64,000 nucleotides of DNA from Topomyia yanbarensis (lineage: Eukaryota; Arthropoda; Insecta; Diptera; Culicidae). The stretch is from the NCBI RefSeq assembly GCF_030247195.1, contig NC_080671.1:66835412-66899411 (forward strand). Reading direction: 5' to 3'. The translations under genes and the position numbers were made by a program. Below, piece by piece: positions 61,129 to 64,000 of this stretch (the stretch's first letter is position 1; the number at the start of each line of letters is the position of its first letter). Under the pieces are notes generated by a model that worked only from the letters and a program-made list of their open reading frames with translations, ran no database searches and was not told where the DNA came from.

Positions 61129-62119
61129 AAACATGAACTTTATTCATCAGTTCATTCGTGTCATTATCTTGTAGACCTCAGTTTCCACGTCAAACGCGTG
61201 TTGATGTCAATTTTATTCAATCATGAGCTGGTTTGAGCTTGGTTAAACCAATTACAATTGTATTTGGTTAAAAAGCTAAGACAAGACGTGACAAAAGGAG
61301 GGGCTGTTTTTGTTCCAATTTTACGTCAGAACGGTCCAGCTTCTGATTGGTTGATTCTGACTTTTTGCATCGTACGCAATGTTTTTATTTTCCTCTTTCA
61401 AAACGCATCTAAAAAAAGTTGAATCGATCAATATTATAATTAAATGATATTTCTTCTAATGAAAAGTAATATTGATGAAGAAAATATCTTTCCTACCTCT
61501 GAAAAATATCTAGATGCTAGTCTAGATGGTACATTTATTCTTACATCTCTAAGAATTCGTTCTTCCGGTTTCAGTTTACACTAAAATGAAATTCAGAGAT
61601 TGAAAGTTCGATAAAAATCACTATAGTGGGCGAAAATCATTGGATTAAAGAGTACCGGTCTAGAGACAGATCACTCTAGAAATGTATAACAAATTTGCAT
61701 CAAATTAGAAAAAATGCATTTAATTTCCATTTTTGCATCAACTTTGCACTCCCTCGCAGAAAAGTTTGTTTAACAAACGTCCTACGCTGATTCACTTTGT
61801 TCGACGTTTTGTTGAATGTAGGGCTAATTTTTTGTAGGGTTTTGACGTCTTACACACAACGCGAAATATATTGCACGCAACGCAAAATACATTATGAATT
61901 TCTATTTTGATGGAAAAAAATGCATTTAATTTAGCTGATTTTTATAAATGCATCACAAGTGATCTGCCCCTAGGTACAGGTACTGAAAGTTGAGGTTATC
62001 CACTGTTAAATCCAATTTCTAGGTAAACATTTTCCGCATCTAAAACAACCAACCTAACCCCAACAATACAAAAATAATTCCGGATATCAAAAATATCGAG
62101 TTCGACTGAAAGGTTTTAG
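61129..62119. other. Non-coding stretch, nothing recognised
   Basis: AT-rich. 61740-61960 contains repeated GCATTTAATTT and CAACGC...AAATA words of an undefined repeat. No gene. Confidence 0.45.
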
Positions 62120-62536
62120 CACAGAGAACAGACGTCCATCTTCAGCATTCAACTTGTGTAAAATCTCTAACGGTTTCGAAGGTAGTTTGGATATCTAAAC
62201 CAGGTGCGCTACTGTCGTCATGTTTTTTTGTAGCTGAGTTCGACAGAATTGACAGCGGTTATTCCTCTACCCAGTCCAACTAGTCCGGAACCGATTCGGA
62301 CTTCCAGCATGAATTCCAGCTCAAATGTGTCAACCGATAGAGTCGGAATCGGTTGTTTTCTTTGAGCTAGATTCCATGCTGAATCCATCCAGGATTTCGA
62401 ACCAGTTCCGGAATCGATTTGACGGATAGTTGGGATAGGTTGGTGTGGCGGCGCTAGTATTTTTCGTATATTAATTCAAATGTTTACACAAGTTTTTTAA
62501 ATATATTTGTTCGATCATGGATGTCTGTTCTCTGTG
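62120..62536. mobile_element. Non-autonomous DNA element with CACAGAGAACAGAC ends and 7-8-bp TSD
   Basis: CACAGAGAACAGACGTCCAT at the left matches the inverted right end at 19 of 20 positions. GGTTTTAG flanks the left side (62112-62119) and reappears at 62536-62543, giving a 7-8-bp duplication as in hAT- or P-type insertions. The interior has GGAACCGATTCGGA/CGGAATCGGTT words in both orientations. A related copy is at 28735. Confidence 0.8.
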
Positions 62537-63012
62537 GTTTTAGTGTCAAACGAAAAGAACGAATGTTTTCTTATCACCTATAATTAAACTTTTTGTGGAA
62601 CTATGTAGCGTTTATCTTAAAAAATTAAAATGGAGCAACCATTCTATATCATCAATGCAAGAAAATACTTTCGTCATCATTTGACTGGTACCAATAATAA
62701 AATCTAGTTGGCGCGTCGAGTGGATAAGTTTCGCGTTTAAGAACCAATAAGACAGAAACCACACCATAATAAAAAAAATCAGAAAATGGCTTCATTACAA
62801 CATACTAAACACCCATGACATAGAAAAACGGTGCCCTTCACCATTATAGTAGATTCAAGATACAAAATATTGCCAGCATAAAATAAATTAATGACTCCAT
62901 TTTCATTAATAAAAATAGCAAGACTGTTCGAAAGATTTCGGCAGGGTGAAAATATGCAAAAAGAAGTATTAGGCTGTGCACGATGACAAAGTTGAAATAA
63001 ATTTAACTTTTT

Positions 63013-63078
63013 CTGTGAGCCGTGTTTACCAACACTGCCATTTGGTTGTGAAGCAATGTTGGTAAACACGGCTTACAG
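63013..63078 (+). ncRNA. Pre-miRNA-like hairpin (66 nt), function unproven
   Basis: The arms CTGTGAGCCGTGTTTACCAA then CACTGC, and GCAATGTTGGTAAACACGG then CTTACAG, pair with one mismatch and one wobble across 26 bp, around a 14-nt loop. Size suits a microRNA precursor. It could equally be a very small MITE; I do not recognise the sequence as a known miRNA. Confidence 0.35.
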
Positions 63079-63275
63079 TAACATCAGCCTAATGTCGAAG
63101 GAAAAATAAGCCGATTGTCACGTCTTCTTGTCTTAAGGCCTATTTACACCCTCGGTGAAAACGAACATAAACTCGATGCGAACCAAATTGTTTTTCCAAT
63201 ATCTCACTTATTAGTGCATAGAAATTGATGAAAATGGAACTAAATGATAGTTCATTAATATGATTTTACGTCGAT

Positions 63276-63471
63276 TCCCGGTTTACCATTTCCCGGAAAA
63301 CCATTTTCCGGAATGTCATTTCCCAGAAAACCATTACCCGGAATGTACCATTTCCCGGAATGTACCATCTCCCAGAATATCATTTCCCGGAATGTACCAT
63401 TTCCCGGAATACTATTTCCCGGAATGTACCATTTCCCGGAATACCATTACCCGGAATGTACTTTTTCTCGG
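63276..63471. repeat. Minisatellite, ATTTCCCGGAATGTACC units
   Basis: About 12 imperfect units of 16-18 bp. The 76-codon frame with FPEC/FPEN/TISRN repeats read through it is a by-product of the unit. Confidence 0.9.
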
Positions 63472-64000
63472 TAATTATTTATACTACTGAAATCTAAAGT
63501 AAACATGTAATTTGAACTTTAAGAACAAATCCAGAGCTATGTTGACTTACATATATGGTATTCTATAGCATTTTTCGTTTGGTAGGAGTAATTCCATTTA
63601 CGTATATTTAGATGGAACACCGAGAGAGCTACCAACTTTTAAACTAAACTAACCTATTCTCCTCTATTCATTATTTCACATTATTCCGCGACAAATAAAA
63701 TTTACAATCAAGATATGATAAGCTTTATAGATATTGATTGACTCTGCTGGAATAAAACATGATGACATTCTTCTGCATTCCAAGTTTTTGTTTGGTTCGC
63801 TTGACACCTTATCTTTGCTCTCTGATCATATTAATAAAAAACAAGCTTTCATAAACCAATAAAGTACCAGAAAACAGATTATGCTTAAAAAAGGCAGTCT
63901 CAAAGAAGATTGCTATGAATTAATAATTTCCAAAAAAAGTACTCAAATTTTAAAGAAGACAAATTCAAAAATATTTTTCATGATATGCTCATCTCCAAAA
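63472..64000. other. Non-coding stretch, nothing recognised
   Basis: AT-rich to the window edge. No gene, RNA or element ends seen. Confidence 0.45.

Noticed and set aside
63260..63490. 76-codon frame with FPEC/FPEN repeats
   Set aside because: A by-product of the minisatellite unit length.

Overview
The window looks like a piece of a mosquito genome, most likely an Aedes-type culicine. The evidence is one host gene with very large introns, Feilai-like tRNA-derived SINEs, a BEL/Pao LTR retrotransposon, a LOA-type non-LTR fragment and a dense population of small fold-back (MITE-like) elements. All of this is judged from sequence alone, and the species is not identified. No rRNA, no functional tRNA and no CRISPR array is visible.

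The one recognisable host gene is PNUTS (protein phosphatase 1 nuclear targeting subunit, PPP1R10-like), on the minus strand from about 58.42 kb down to 19.82 kb. Its exons are 58421-58419 (the ATG only), 58352-58255, 45048-44774, 41578-40049, probably 39710-39635, 21597 to about 21290, and about 21290-19818. Most boundaries have GT/AG sites whose phases fit. Two places do not close: the small exon at 39635-39710 fits exon 5 but not exon 4 directly, and there is a frame break near 21290. The protein has an N-terminal TFIIS/LW-like domain, a very Ser/Lys-rich middle, the RPKTVKTYNSQFRSHG block, an RVxF-type PP1-docking motif (KQLKW) and a Gly/Asn/Arg-rich C-terminus. I see no CCCH zinc finger.

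Layout: 1-1210 is the 3' part of a probable CACTA/EnSpm DNA transposon with the end of its transposase. 1.2-5.8 kb is non-coding with a (TA)n tract and two MITEs. 5.8-7.85 kb is a 5'-truncated LOA-like retrotransposon with a SINE inside its last codons. 7.84-8.6 kb is a minisatellite interrupted by three fold-back MITEs. 8709-19001 is a full-length but defective BEL/Pao element on the minus strand with LTRs, a 5-bp target duplication (CATAT) and a polypurine tract; its pol is broken by a 2.47-kb unclassified DNA element and by a deletion. 19.0-19.8 kb is the 3' flank/UTR of PNUTS. The PNUTS introns (about 18 kb, 3.2 kb and 13 kb) are packed with non-autonomous DNA elements, two SINEs, a satellite array carrying a hAT-like insertion, and a perfect 115-bp inverted repeat. 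58.4-64 kb is the 5' flank with two more DNA elements, a pre-miRNA-like hairpin and a minisatellite.

PNUTS is the only gene expected to serve the cell: it recruits PP1 to chromatin and the transcription machinery. The rest is mobile or repetitive DNA at several stages of decay, often nested, so relative ages can be read in places (SINE inside LOA; TIR element inside BEL pol; 240-bp MITE inside a 1-kb element; hAT inside satellite).
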